In this document: in pieces, positions 35,654-45,494 of the stretch
How the letters are laid out: the number at the start of each line of letters is the position of its first letter
Numbering within the stretch: position 1 is the first letter of the stretch
Assembly (NCBI RefSeq): GCF_002443295.1
Contig: NZ_BAOS01000035.1
Coordinates: 1 to 51,216, forward strand
Direction of reading: 5' to 3'
Source: Candidatus Scalindua japonica
GTDB lineage: Bacteria > Planctomycetota > Brocadiia > Brocadiales > Scalinduaceae
Length of the DNA: 51,216 nucleotides
Made by a program: the position numbers and the translations under genes
The notes under the pieces: generated by a model
The model's input: the letters and a program-made list of their open reading frames with translations, nothing else
Told to the model about the DNA's origin: nothing
The model's database searches: none

Positions 35654-37608
35654 ATGAGGTGCTATTTATTTATTCTATTGTTTGCATCGATATTATTATT
35701 CCCTGTCATCAGTTATTCTCAGGATAATGTCAATCTTGAAGAAAAAGAAGTAAATGGGTCTGAAAATAGAGATGAGTCCGGAATATCCGGACTTGAAGAA
35801 GATATTGAAGAGATTATCGTAACCGCAACAAGGACAGAGACACGGGTTAGTCAACTGCCCGATTCAGTTACCGTCATTTCAAAAGAGCAGATTAATCAAC
35901 AGAAGGCAACAACTATTTTCGAGGCACTTCGTAGTGTACCCGGTCTGAATTTACGCAAGTCAGGCGGTATTGGCAGACTGACAAGTGTAACAATTAGAGG
36001 ATCCAATACAAACCAGGTCCTGGTTATGATTGATGGCGTACAGGTAAACAGTCCAACCCTGGGGTCTTTCGACTTTGCAAATCTTACAACTGACAATGTA
36101 GAGAGGATAGAGGTAGTAAGGGGACCTCAAAGTACACTGTACGGCTCTGATGCTATGGGAGGTTTGGTAAATATAGTTACAAAAAAGGTAAAGGTAAGCC
36201 TAAGTACAGTATTCGTTCGGAGTTTGGAACACCAGAGAGGACGTATAATGAGTCAATCAGTACAAGTGGCAGTTTAGGGAAATTTCATTATTCTGTTGAT
36301 CTGGCAAGGATTGATAGTGACGGGCGCGGATCAAACGATGATTATGACAAAACAAATTTATCCTCAAGGATTGGATATAAGATTAATGAAAAAATAGATT
36401 TTGAAACTACCATGAGGTACAACGATTCCACGGTAAATTTTGATGATGGCGCATTCAGACAGGACCCTAACAGGTTTTCACAAAATGAGGATTTTAACAT
36501 GAATGCTGTTTTCAATCAATCATTGACCGATTGGTGGAGCCACAAGATGACATTCTCATTTGCGGATTCTGACTCAATAGATACTGACAGAGCCAATCCG
36601 GGTACATCAGATCCTTTTGGAACATCGAGATTTCGGCTCGATACACATATATATACCGGCAACTGGCAGCATACTTTGAACTACAAAGATATTGATACCT
36701 TTGTAGTAGGCTTTGAATTTGAAAATCAATCTGCCGATAACAGGACCTTTGATGAGACGTTAATCAACAGAGGATGGTACTTTCAGAATCAACTGAAACT
36801 ATGGGACAGGCTCTTCTTTAATGCAGGCTTAAGATTAGATGATAATAATACTTTTGGAAAGGATGTTAATCCTAAACTGTCAATTGCTTATCATCTGAAG
36901 GAGACAGATACAAAATTTAAGGCAAATTATGGTAAGGGATTTAGAGGCCCTACGTTAAATGATTTATTCTGGCCGGTTACCGGCGATCCAACACTGCAGC
37001 CGGAAGAAAGTGAGAGTTATGATTTTGGCTTTGAACAATACTTATTAGAAGACAAGATCTCTTTTGGTGTAACCTATTTTAACAACCGATTCTCTAATCT
37101 TATTCTATGGGCTCCTATCAGCCCTGGAAGTTTCATATGGCGACCACAACAAAATTCTGGTTTTGTATGGACAGAGGGCATAGAAGCGGAGGCCGTAATC
37201 AAGCCAATTGAAGGGCTGACAATAAGAGGTACATTTACAAAGACGAATACAAGAGATGGTTCAAAGAAAGAGTTGATAAGGCAGCCGCGCAAGCAAGGCT
37301 CTGTTAATATCAATTACAGCTTTCTGGATAAGTGTAACATAAACATTGATGATACAATTGTTGGAAATTCAAGAGAAGGCGCCAGTGCCACTGGCGACAA
37401 TGGAGGCGGAATAACACCTCCAAACAGATCAACTATAAGGACTAATACAGGGATACACAAACTGGATGCAACATTTTCATATGATTACTCAAAGCACCTG
37501 CAGCTTTACACAAGGGCTGAAAACCTGTTAAACATTCAGTACGATGAAACCTTGGGTTTCAGGTCACCGGGAACAAGAATCTTTTTTGGGGTAAAGCTTA
37601 GTATGTAA
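35654..37608 (+). CDS. btuB: TonB-dependent cobalamin receptor, split by a -1 frameshift at a slippery heptamer
   Basis: Start ATG 35654 with AAGGAGG five bases upstream; signal peptide (CYLFILLFASILLFPVISYS); TonB-box region EEIIVTATRTETR; plug domain with VTIRGSNTNQVLVMIDGVQV and VVRGPQSTLYGSDAMGGLVN. After VTKK (36187) the original frame ends at 36277, while the -1 frame continues seamlessly (GKGKPKYSIRSEFGTP) through the 22-strand barrel to a terminal aromatic-type strand (FFGVKLSM). The switch point is A AAA AAG at 36181-36187 in the correct phase for -1 slippage. The role is inferred from the two riboswitches. Whole product about 650 aa. Confidence 0.88.
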
Positions 37609-37796
37609 TGTATGGGAGAGGTAGGACGCTGATTTTCACAGGTATGTACAGATAAAGGTTTTTTGATAGTGTTGCAGGCAAAACGTGCTGAGAAGTTGGC
37701 GTATGCGAGTGTTCTCAATAAAAATAACAGTGCAAGTCGGATTTATACTCAGGATGTCTGTTCTCATAAGGTAGATAAGTAACAACAATACTAGCT

Positions 37797-39047
37797 ATGC
37801 AAATTCTAAAATATTTAACTATGTGTATGATTACTCTCTTGGTGTTTATCGGTATTGTTACAGCTGATAGTGAGGATTTTAATACAATGAGAAAAATGGC
37901 TCTTGAACCATACTCGGAATATCATCTTTACCGGGGAGATCTGCATGTTCATACGAATTACTCTGCAGATGCGGACTCCAGACAAGAGATAAACTCGGTT
38001 ATTCAATCTGCAAAAGGCCGACTGGATTTTATTGCAATTACAGATCACGATGAACATAAGGAAGATGTTCTGACAAAAGATGAATGGCAACAGATTGTTG
38101 CTGTGTGTCAAAAACAAAATTGTGACGGAGAATTTGTTGTAATTCCTGGATATGAATGGACTTCACCAGACCAACACTTTAAACCGGGCAGTAAAGATTA
38201 TGAACACAAGATACTCTACTTTACCAATCCACCTGATGATATTTTTCGTTTCAGTAACTTTCCTACTCCTGAAATACTTGCAAATGCAGTGAGTGGAGCT
38301 GGCGGTATTGGCCATACTCCTCATCCAAGATCTTTCACCGTAATGGACCTTAAAGATCAACAAATCATTGTGAAGCATTATGAAAGAGATTATTGGGATT
38401 ACGGACATGCATTTTCTTCAACTTTTTCCAATGCTGAGGTATATCCCAACGGTCCACTTTATCAATACGATTTTGACAAAGTGGAAAGTGATGACATAAA
38501 AGAAGAGTCTGTCCAGATATCCTGGGAATTTGAAATACAGAAAGCATTGTCAATGGGATATAAATTGGGCTTTGTTGCCACCTCTGATACACACTGGCCA
38601 ACTATCATCCCTGGTCAAGAGAGATGCTCTGTCGTATTTGCGAAAGAGTTGACACGGAAAAGTATTTTAGATGCACTTAAAGTGAGGCGCAATTATGCAG
38701 AAATTTGTCCGGAAAATATTGATGTTTTCTTTAGTATTTCCGGTCATATCGTTGGAGACGAATTCGAAACGACCCGGAATCCATGCCTGATATTAAACAT
38801 TCAGTCAGAAAGGGAAATTCATGAGGTTTATATTTATAAAAATAACAACAAATGGATTACCATCAATAAAGGTGATTTGTCACCATTTAGTTCTGATTTT
38901 AAAGAAGTCAGTTTTACCGTTGAAGATAACAATTTTTTGTCTAATTCATTCTATTTTGTCAAAATCAGGTTAAAAGGAAACAATGAATACGGAACTCCAT
39001 TTACTGTATTTACAAGCCCGGTTTGGGTAAATAAGAGAATTGAGTAG
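37797..39047 (+). CDS. Exported PHP-domain (DUF3604-like) metal-dependent phosphoesterase
   Basis: 416 aa. Signal peptide (YLTMCMITLLVFIGIVTA). PHP metal motifs: YRGDLHVHTNYSADA, FIAITDHDEH, VIPGYEWTS, IGHTPHPRS, and ATSDTHWP. Members hydrolyse phosphate mono- or diesters with two to three metals. It sits between btuB and btuF, inside the B12 region, so it could trim phosphate groups from corrinoids or from other extracellular compounds. That link is context only. Full length. Confidence 0.87.
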   Translation: MQILKYLTMCMITLLVFIGIVTADSEDFNTMRKMALEPYSEYHLYRGDLHVHTNYSADADSRQEINSVIQSAKGRLDFIAITDHDEHKEDVLTKDEWQQIVAVCQKQNCDGEFVVIPGYEWTSPDQHFKPGSKDYEHKILYFTNPPDDIFRFSNFPTPEILANAVSGAGGIGHTPHPRSFTVMDLKDQQIIVKHYERDYWDYGHAFSSTFSNAEVYPNGPLYQYDFDKVESDDIKEESVQISWEFEIQKALSMGYKLGFVATSDTHWPTIIPGQERCSVVFAKELTRKSILDALKVRRNYAEICPENIDVFFSISGHIVGDEFETTRNPCLILNIQSEREIHEVYIYKNNNKWITINKGDLSPFSSDFKEVSFTVEDNNFLSNSFYFVKIRLKGNNEYGTPFTVFTSPVWVNKRIE

Positions 39048-39050
39048 GGG

Positions 39051-39077
39051 TACTCTCTTCGAGAGGAGCATTTTTTT
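39051..39077 (+). terminator. Hairpin terminator after the PHP gene
   Basis: CTCTC-TTC-GAGAG (39053-39065), then five bases and a run of seven T (39071-39077). The stem is short; moderate support. Confidence 0.5.
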
Positions 39078-39215
39078 GCTGCGATAACTGCTAATATAGA
39101 GTTGTTGCCTCCGGGTAGTTGACTTATATATTTATACTAATTAGTGTCATTCTTGTCTGACAGATCACGTCATTCATTTGAACTACATTAACATTAATAC
39201 ATTACTATTTAAATT

Positions 39216-40172
39216 ATGAATAAAAAACCGCGAATTATACTGTTTATTGTTCTCTCGATTATCTTGACACTATTCAGTCAAACGTCCCAGGCTGAATCTG
39301 TGAAGGTTGGAAAAACAAAAGCCCTTGTTGACGATACTGGTTTTTCACTGCATTTTAATAATCCTCCCAGGCGAATTATTTCTGTATCACCGAGCGTGAC
39401 GGAAATACTAGGGGTCATTAATGCGGATTCTCTGTTAGTGGGAGTTTCACTATATTCTTATTATCCATCTTCTGTCAAAGGTCTTCCTAAAGTAGGCAGT
39501 TACGTTAAACCAAATATTGAACAGATCATCTCATTAAATCCTGACCTGGTTGTAATGTCCTATGACGGAGCGCCGAGGAGTGATGTGAATAAATTACGGA
39601 AGCTGAAGCTGAAAGTTGCTGTTTTACGAAGTGAGAAGTTCTCTGACATTATAAAAAATATTAACTGGCTCGGCAAAGTTTTAGAGCGTCAAAAAAAAGC
39701 AACAGAAGTGGCTGGATATTTAGAGAGTCGTTATGCGCAAATCCGGTCCCTTGACTGGGAGACGCCAAAGCCTGCCGCTTTTTATTCAATCGCCCTTGAT
39801 CCCATAATATCAGTTGGGGCTAAAAGTTTTATTAATGATTTAATTCGTGATGCGGGAGGCATGAACATTACCGGGGACATTGATCAGGCATATCCTAAAT
39901 TAACCATTGAAAGTGTAATTGCCCGATCTCCAGACATACTGGTATTCTCAACCGGTATGGGAAATGCGCTTAGCATGGAAGGTCAGCTGCCTTTCTGGCA
40001 GCGTTGGAAAAACATTCCTGCTGTACGAGATCAGAGATTCGTGCAAGTTGATCATGACATTATCAATCGTCCCGGTCCCAGAGTTATCAAGGCGCTGGCT
40101 TTATTAGCCCAACAATTTCATCCTGAAAAGGCAATGGCGATTCAGCGGATTATGAAAAATGAAAAACCGTAA
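39216..40172 (+). CDS. btuF: Cobalamin ABC transporter periplasmic binding protein
   Basis: 318 aa. Signal peptide (ILFIVLSIILTLFSQTSQA). Class III binding-protein fold: PPRRIISVSPSVTEILGVIN, VGSYVKPNIEQIISLNPDLVV, a linking helix, then NDLIRDAGGMNITGDIDQAYP and RPGPRVIKALALLAQ. Binds corrinoid in the periplasm and docks on BtuC. It overlaps btuC by 14 nt. Siderophore-type substrates cannot be excluded from the protein alone, but cbiZ and btuB nearby argue for B12. Confidence 0.9.
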   Translation: MNKKPRIILFIVLSIILTLFSQTSQAESVKVGKTKALVDDTGFSLHFNNPPRRIISVSPSVTEILGVINADSLLVGVSLYSYYPSSVKGLPKVGSYVKPNIEQIISLNPDLVVMSYDGAPRSDVNKLRKLKLKVAVLRSEKFSDIIKNINWLGKVLERQKKATEVAGYLESRYAQIRSLDWETPKPAAFYSIALDPIISVGAKSFINDLIRDAGGMNITGDIDQAYPKLTIESVIARSPDILVFSTGMGNALSMEGQLPFWQRWKNIPAVRDQRFVQVDHDIINRPGPRVIKALALLAQQFHPEKAMAIQRIMKNEKP

Positions 40173-41166
40173 AATTTTGTTGTTCGCAGTTCCGTTTTGC
40201 TGGATCCTCATTTTCTTACTATGTTGGAAATACGGTACTGTGATTATTACCTGGGAGCAGCTGAAAAATACCGTCTTTGGGGCGGCGGCTTCTGATCAAA
40301 CTAATATTATTTTATTGCAGGTACGATTGCCAAGGCTGCTTCTGGCCGCGCTTACAGGCGCTACTCTCTCTTTAACAGGGGCTGTGTTTCAGGCATTACT
40401 GCGAAACCCGCTTGCCGATCCCTATATTCTCGGGATTTCCGGAGGTTCGGCGCTGGGCGCGGTTGTGGCCATGGGCTTTGGTTTGCATTTAATGATTATC
40501 GGTTTTCAAATTGTTCCGATATTTGGTGTATGCGGTGCGTTTTTAACCATATTATTTGTATATAATTTCTCCAGAATCGGCAACTATTTACCGACACAGA
40601 CGATGTTGCTGGCCGGTATTTCATTACAGGCGATGCTTTCCGCATTGATTCTGTTTCTGCAAACCCTGTTGGAACCTTTAGAGTTGATGCAGGTTTTTAC
40701 CTGGTTAATGGGAAATATACCAACTCCGGAATACGGAAATTTATTATGGATATCTCTCTATGTACTTCTGGCTATCGGAGTGATTCTGCCGCAGGCACGG
40801 CATCTGAACGCTCTTTCTCTGGGAGAGCGGGATGCCCAGATTGTTGGTATAGATGTGGAACGATTAAAAAAGGTCCTTTTTTTCTCCTGCTCTCTTTTAA
40901 CTGGAAGTATAGTTGCTCTAACCGGGCTAATCGGATTTGTCGGGATTATTGTTCCACATTTATTACGATTGTTAATTGGTCCTGACCACAGGCGTTTATT
41001 GCCGGCTTGTGTTATTGTCGGCAGCATTTTTATGGTTGTTGCCGATACCCTGGCCCGTGTCGTGCTTGCACCAACTGAAATCCCTGTTGGCGTTATTACC
41101 GCTCTTATCGGTGGACCATTCTTTCTGTTTTTATTATGGAAAAATAAGCGTAAGGGAATGCGATGA
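40159..41166 (+). CDS. btuC: Cobalamin ABC transporter permease (FecCD family)
   Basis: 335 aa with about ten membrane helices. Family motifs: RLPRLLLAALTGATLSLTGA, LRNPLADPYILGISGGSALGA, and GLIGFVGIIVPHLLRLLIGP near the C-terminus (the loop that contacts the ATPase). Moves corrinoid across the inner membrane. Overlaps btuF at the 5' end and btuD by ATGA at the 3' end: one translational unit. Confidence 0.93.
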   Translation: MKNRKILLFAVPFCWILIFLLCWKYGTVIITWEQLKNTVFGAAASDQTNIILLQVRLPRLLLAALTGATLSLTGAVFQALLRNPLADPYILGISGGSALGAVVAMGFGLHLMIIGFQIVPIFGVCGAFLTILFVYNFSRIGNYLPTQTMLLAGISLQAMLSALILFLQTLLEPLELMQVFTWLMGNIPTPEYGNLLWISLYVLLAIGVILPQARHLNALSLGERDAQIVGIDVERLKKVLFFSCSLLTGSIVALTGLIGFVGIIVPHLLRLLIGPDHRRLLPACVIVGSIFMVVADTLARVVLAPTEIPVGVITALIGGPFFLFLLWKNKRKGMR

Positions 41167-41951
41167 GCGAACAATATCAGAATGTCACGGTTGAAAAACT
41201 CTCTTATTCGTATACAGAGATGCCTTTTATTCAAGATCTCTCTTTTGACTTCAGGGCGGGAGAGTTGTTCAATGTTGTTGGCCCTAACGGGGCCGGTAAA
41301 ACAACTCTATTATATTTGATTGGCGGGATACTCAAACCACAGGTCGGTGAGATTTTACTGGGTGACGTGCAGTTAAACTCTTTTAAACGTCAGGCTCTTG
41401 CCAGAATCATGACGATCATTCCGGCTGAATCAAATATTGCATTTGACTTCACAGTTTATGATATTGTGTCCATGGGCCGTTATCCTTATCATAGTCCACT
41501 TGAGTCATTTAACGATAACGACCGTGAAATTATATGGGAGGCTATTGAACGGACCGGATTAGCAAAATACAAAAATGAAATTTTCAACCAGCTTTCCAGT
41601 GGTGAAAGGCAGCGGGTCCTGATTGCCCGCGCTCTGGTGCAGAAAACACCTATTCTGTTAATGGACGAACCGACTGTTCATCTGGACATTCATTACCAAT
41701 TGGATATTTACCGGCTCGCGCAATCACTCGCGCATGACAAGAATCTATCAGTTTTCATGATCTCGCATAATTTAAATTATGCATCGATGTATAGTGACCG
41801 TATTATGTTGATGCGTGAAGGAAGTATTGTAAAAATTGGCGTTCCTGATGATATCCTTCAGCCTGAACTGCTCAGTGATGTTTACGGCACAGCTTTGTCT
41901 GTTTATCCACATCCTGAAACAGGCCAACCTACTGTCTGGCCAAGGCAGTAA
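41163..41951 (+). CDS. btuD: Cobalamin ABC transporter ATP-binding protein
   Basis: 262 aa. Walker A GPNGAGKTT at 40-48, signature LSSGERQRVLIARAL, Walker B ILLMDEPT and the H-loop MISHNLNYASMYSD. Powers the BtuC permease. It follows btuC by a 4-nt overlap. The C-terminal DIL...LLSDVYGTALSVYPHPET is typical of iron/B12 type ATPases. Complete. Confidence 0.94.
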   Translation: MSEQYQNVTVEKLSYSYTEMPFIQDLSFDFRAGELFNVVGPNGAGKTTLLYLIGGILKPQVGEILLGDVQLNSFKRQALARIMTIIPAESNIAFDFTVYDIVSMGRYPYHSPLESFNDNDREIIWEAIERTGLAKYKNEIFNQLSSGERQRVLIARALVQKTPILLMDEPTVHLDIHYQLDIYRLAQSLAHDKNLSVFMISHNLNYASMYSDRIMLMREGSIVKIGVPDDILQPELLSDVYGTALSVYPHPETGQPTVWPRQ

Positions 41952-42046
41952 GGGATGATGTCATCAAATAATGCTATTGGGTCTGGTTGTTATGTTATTG
42001 CAATAATCATAGAAATTCCTACCAATGCAAAAGAGGAAATACGGCT

Positions 42047-43189
42047 ATGTTAATAGGAAAATATGACGGGATAGAAATACACCGCAAAGAGAAATTTATA
42101 TATATTAACTTTCTTGTTCAACACAGGGTTATTTCTACTTGCAGTGTATATGGAGGGTTGCGTGATGATCTGGAGGGGATTGCTAATCATCAATTATGTG
42201 AGCCTTTGGGACATGATAGAAAAGGTTTGGAGATTATAGCTGAAAGCCCTGCTAATTATTTAACGTCAGTCTTTAAAAAATATGGACTCTCTCCTGAAAA
42301 AAGAGCGCTCCTCGGCACTGCAGCAAACATGAATTATGCCGCTGTGGAATCACAGGAATATCAAGGCCTTAAGGTAGTGGCGATAAGTACGGGAGGTGTG
42401 AAAAAAAATGCCGGCAGGGCCGGTGACCCCGCGAATATTTATGAGAAGGATGGGAAGTTTATCAGTGAGAAAAATGAGGTCGATGAACCTCACGGTACAA
42501 TAAATACAATAATTATTATAAACAAAGAACTGACGGATGGTGCCATGGTGAGGTCGGTTGTTACCGCTTCCGAGGCAAAGGCCGCCACTCTTCAAGAGCT
42601 TGCGGTTCATTCCTGTTATTCATCCGGGATGGCTACCGGAACAGGAACCGATCAGGTTGGCATTGCGTCCATGCTGACCGGAGAAATTCCATTGACCGGT
42701 GCGGGTAAACACACTAAGTTGGGAGAACTCATAGCTTTAACGGTAATAAAGTCGGTTAAGAAAACCCTGTCATTACAAGATTCACTTACCTCTCAGAGTC
42801 AACGTTCAGCAATAATTCATTTAGAACGATTTGGTATGGATAAAAAATCAATGACGGAAAAGATCTGTAGCTTTCTAGATAAAGAGAAGTTTGAACTATA
42901 TGAAAATAATTTTGTAGCTATTGACCGTGATTCCGTTACTGTAGCGGCAACTGCCGCTCTTGTCCACTTGCGCGATAAAATAGAGTGGGGAATCCTGCCG
43001 GAAAACTGCTTACCGGAGATTTTTTCATCCTATGGGGCGCAGATTAGTTCTTCAATTTCGGGAAAGTTTGAGAGAATAGGCTATTATCGGGAGTCTCTTT
43101 CTCGTGAACGCATGGGGATATGCAATCATGAGTTCACCAATTTTATTTGTAAATCATTTGCTCTGGGGTTTAGTGAAAAATGGGAATAA
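42047..43189 (+). CDS. cbiZ: Adenosylcobinamide amidohydrolase
   Basis: 380 aa from ATG 42047, which has AGAGGAAA upstream (a TTG twenty codons earlier is less likely). The CbiZ core covers residues about 60-225: LGTAANMNYAAVESQEYQGL, VVAISTGGVKKNAGRAGDPA, NTIIIINKELTDGAMVRSVV, and ATGTGTDQVGIAS. Cleaves the aminopropanol-type side chain of cobinamide or pseudo-B12, feeding salvage and remodelling. A C-terminal extension of about 130 residues is not part of the core and has no recognised domain. It follows btuD by 95 nt. Confidence 0.92.
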   Translation: MLIGKYDGIEIHRKEKFIYINFLVQHRVISTCSVYGGLRDDLEGIANHQLCEPLGHDRKGLEIIAESPANYLTSVFKKYGLSPEKRALLGTAANMNYAAVESQEYQGLKVVAISTGGVKKNAGRAGDPANIYEKDGKFISEKNEVDEPHGTINTIIIINKELTDGAMVRSVVTASEAKAATLQELAVHSCYSSGMATGTGTDQVGIASMLTGEIPLTGAGKHTKLGELIALTVIKSVKKTLSLQDSLTSQSQRSAIIHLERFGMDKKSMTEKICSFLDKEKFELYENNFVAIDRDSVTVAATAALVHLRDKIEWGILPENCLPEIFSSYGAQISSSISGKFERIGYYRESLSRERMGICNHEFTNFICKSFALGFSEKWE

Positions 43190-43216
43190 AAAAACGTAAG
43201 AAAGGGGGAGGAATCA

Positions 43217-43831
43217 ATGCTTAATCTCATTCTAAAAGGTGGCCCGGTAATGTACCCGCTGCTGGTTTGTTCACTTATCTCTCTAACAATTACCATAGAG
43301 CGAGTTATCTTCTGGTCGACTGAAAGCAGGAGGATGGACCGTAAATTACTGGATGAGGTATTTGTAGAGATTGAAAAGGGTTTTTACGATAAAGCCATTG
43401 CTCTGGGTAATAAATCAAAAGACTATATGATAAAAATTGTGTGCTATGCACTCACACATCATAAATCTTCAAGGATAAATATGTTGGAGATGGCGGCAGA
43501 AGATGAGATAGACAGGATGAAAAGGGGCATGGCAATAATGGATACAATAATAACCATGGCGCCTCTACTGGGGATTCTCGGCACTGTTACCGGTATAATA
43601 GTCTCCTTTGATTTCCTTGGAAAGGCCGGGGTAGAGGACCCGAAAGCTGTTACAGGGGGGATAGCTCAGGCGTTGATTACAACCGCGACAGGTCTGTCGA
43701 TAGCCCTTGCCACTATAATTCCGTACAACTATTTTGTCGTCAAACTGGAAAGGGCAGCGCGAAATATAGAAAAGTGTACAACAAGTTTCGAAATATATCA
43801 TCAGGAGGGCAGAGATGAAGATCAATCTTAA
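43217..43831 (+). CDS. exbB: ExbB/TolQ/MotA-family proton channel (B12 TonB system)
   Basis: 204 aa. Three membrane helices: residues about 10-30, 115-140 (MAPLLGILGTVTGIIVSFDF, the conserved family segment) and 155-178 (IAQALITTATGLSIALATII). Uses the proton gradient to energise TonB. Start with GGGGAGG five bases upstream; it follows cbiZ by 27 nt and overlaps exbD by 17 nt. Co-transcription with the B12 genes indicates a dedicated energiser. Confidence 0.93.
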   Translation: MLNLILKGGPVMYPLLVCSLISLTITIERVIFWSTESRRMDRKLLDEVFVEIEKGFYDKAIALGNKSKDYMIKIVCYALTHHKSSRINMLEMAAEDEIDRMKRGMAIMDTIITMAPLLGILGTVTGIIVSFDFLGKAGVEDPKAVTGGIAQALITTATGLSIALATIIPYNYFVVKLERAARNIEKCTTSFEIYHQEGRDEDQS

Positions 43832-44252
43832 TCTGAGACGAAAGGGGCCCCGGATAGAGATGTTACCACTTATTGACATCGTCTTTCTCCTTCTGGTCTT
43901 CTTTATCTACGCAATGCTTTCCATGGTGGTTCATCGCGGGTTTAAAGTGGATCTTCCACAGGCGACAACGGCTGAGATTGACAAGGAAGACTACGCTTCA
44001 ATTACCGTAGATAAAAATAACAGGATACTTCTTAACAAAGAAGAGATACTTATTGAAAATCTTTCTGAGGAGGTTAATACAAATATTAAGAAGGGGATTA
44101 AGATCTTTATTAATGGTGATAAAGAAGCGGACCTCGGCGTTGTGATAAATGTACTTGATACCTTGAGAAGAGATGAGATCAAGGAGGTCTATTTTGAAAC
44201 AGAACCCTTTGAACAAAAACCATTAAATAATTCAGGAATTCCTGGATTTTAG
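43815..44252 (+). CDS. exbD: ExbD/TolR-family protein (B12 TonB system)
   Basis: 145 aa. One N-terminal membrane helix with the conserved Asp (EMLPLIDIVFLLLVFFIYAM), then a periplasmic domain (ITVDKNNRILLNKEEILIEN). Pairs with ExbB to move protons. Downstream lies a 16-bp hairpin and then tonB, 122 nt away. Confidence 0.92.
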   Translation: MKINLNLRRKGPRIEMLPLIDIVFLLLVFFIYAMLSMVVHRGFKVDLPQATTAEIDKEDYASITVDKNNRILLNKEEILIENLSEEVNTNIKKGIKIFINGDKEADLGVVINVLDTLRRDEIKEVYFETEPFEQKPLNNSGIPGF

Positions 44253-44300
44253 AATCTATACACCGCGTAATTTAATGTATATAAAAATCAATGCAGCCAG

Positions 44301-44342
44301 CCCTTCGACTCCCCGTGCCCGATCGAACGGGGAGTCGAAGGG
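44301..44342 (+). terminator. 16-bp perfect hairpin between exbD and tonB (shared sequence with 49305-49346)
   Basis: CCCTTCGACTCCCCGT (44301-44316) pairs perfectly with ACGGGGAGTCGAAGGG (44327-44342); CTTTTT follows closely at 44346. The core CTTCGACTCCCCG is also found in the second exbD-tonB gap. It may be an attenuator that lowers tonB relative to exbBD, or an RNA-stabilising repeat. Confidence 0.75.
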
Positions 44343-44374
44343 TAGTCTTTTTCATGATCGCAACATGACAAAAT

Positions 44375-45198
44375 ATGTTTAAAAAAAATTTAATAATAGC
44401 CGGATCAATTGCTTTATCACTACATGCAGCGTTCATTATGCTGTCGCCAAATATCACTTCTGAACCTGAGGTGATATTCCGAAAGGGTGAGTCCAGCCTT
44501 AAGATGAACCTTGTACCATCTATAGCATCAACTGCCTCCGCAAATCCAGTTAATGAAGTAAAAGAAGAGGTCCAGAAGGTGGAAGAAAAAACAGTTGAGA
44601 AGCCTAAACCTATAAAAAAGATAGAGGAACAGAAAATAGCTGCTAAACCGGTTACTGTTGTTACTGAAGACGTTCAAAAGGTACAAAAAAAACAATTGAT
44701 ACTGTAAAACCTGTAAAGAAACAGGAACAACCGGTAAAAAATCAGGTAAAAGCTGAAGAACAAGTTACACAAAAGGTTACGCAACAGGCAAAGCAAATAT
44801 CATATAGCGCCGAATACTTTAAACCTGATCGTATGGCCGTTGATAAACAGATACATCAAAAGAAGGTATCTACCCCCAATTCAAAAGAGATCATGGCTGA
44901 TGTTAAGGCAAAGGGTGTAACACAGGGTGCGATGGTAAAGAATGTATTTAAACCCTCCTATCCTTCCAGTTGTAAGCGGCAGGGACATGAAGGGGCTACG
45001 GTATTGGAAGTAACAATTCTCAGTAAAGGGAAGCGTGGGGAAATAAATATATTAAAATCAGCAGGCTGTGCATCACTTGATAAAGCAGCCATTAAAGCTT
45101 TAAAGAAAGCGAAGTATATCCCTGCCAGACGATTAGGAGTCCCCTTTACCACAGCAAAGAAGATAGCTTTTAGTTTTAAACTGGAAGATTATCAATAG
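44375..45198 (+). CDS. tonB: TonB energy transducer, split by a -1 frameshift in an A8 run
   Basis: The N-terminal membrane helix (LIIAGSIALSLHAAFIML) and a Lys/Glu/Pro-rich linker run to 44692, where the frame ends at TAA 44705-44707. The -1 frame continues the same type of linker (TIDTVKPVKKQEQPVK) and contains the TonB C-terminal domain (VFKPSYPSSCKRQGHEGATV, ILKSAGCASLDKAAIKAL). The switch point is A AAA AAA (44686-44692), in phase for -1 slippage. Either one base was lost from the homopolymer, or the product needs ribosomal or transcriptional slippage. It transmits energy to the B12 receptor. Confidence 0.87.
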
Positions 45199-45292
45199 AA
45201 AAATTCAGATAGTATTCACGATGAAGCGGCTTTTAAATGACAGTTACATATAATTCTGTTATGGTAAGCATGAAAATGGGTAAATATTTTTT

Positions 45293-45320
45293 TTGACAAC
45301 AGTGGCACGAATGTTAAAAT
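45293..45320 (+). promoter_or_regulatory. Sigma-70-like promoter upstream of the porin gene
   Basis: TTGACA (45293-45298), 16-nt spacer, TAAAAT (45315-45320), preceded by an eight-T run. It gives a leader of about 170 nt before the porin start. Confidence 0.65.
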
Positions 45321-45494
45321 AGTGGCATTGAATACCTGCTCTTCAGGAAGATTATGAAAATACTGAAAACAGATGCATCTGTAGTAATATTACAGAAACA
45401 ATTTTCTTGAAGATATAGGAAGCAGGAATACCTGACAACTTGCTTTACGTGCCTTTACTGGAGCTTTTCTTATAGGAGGAGATGAGTAGATTAT

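Noticed and set aside
40159-41951. Iron-siderophore rather than B12 ABC transporter
   Set aside because: Protein families overlap, but two cobalamin riboswitches, the receptor and cbiZ in the same run favour B12.
45301-45340. Sigma-54 promoter (TGGCAC/TGGCAT motifs) before the porin
   Set aside because: Neither GG motif has GC at the required 12-base distance; the overlapping sigma-70 boxes fit better.
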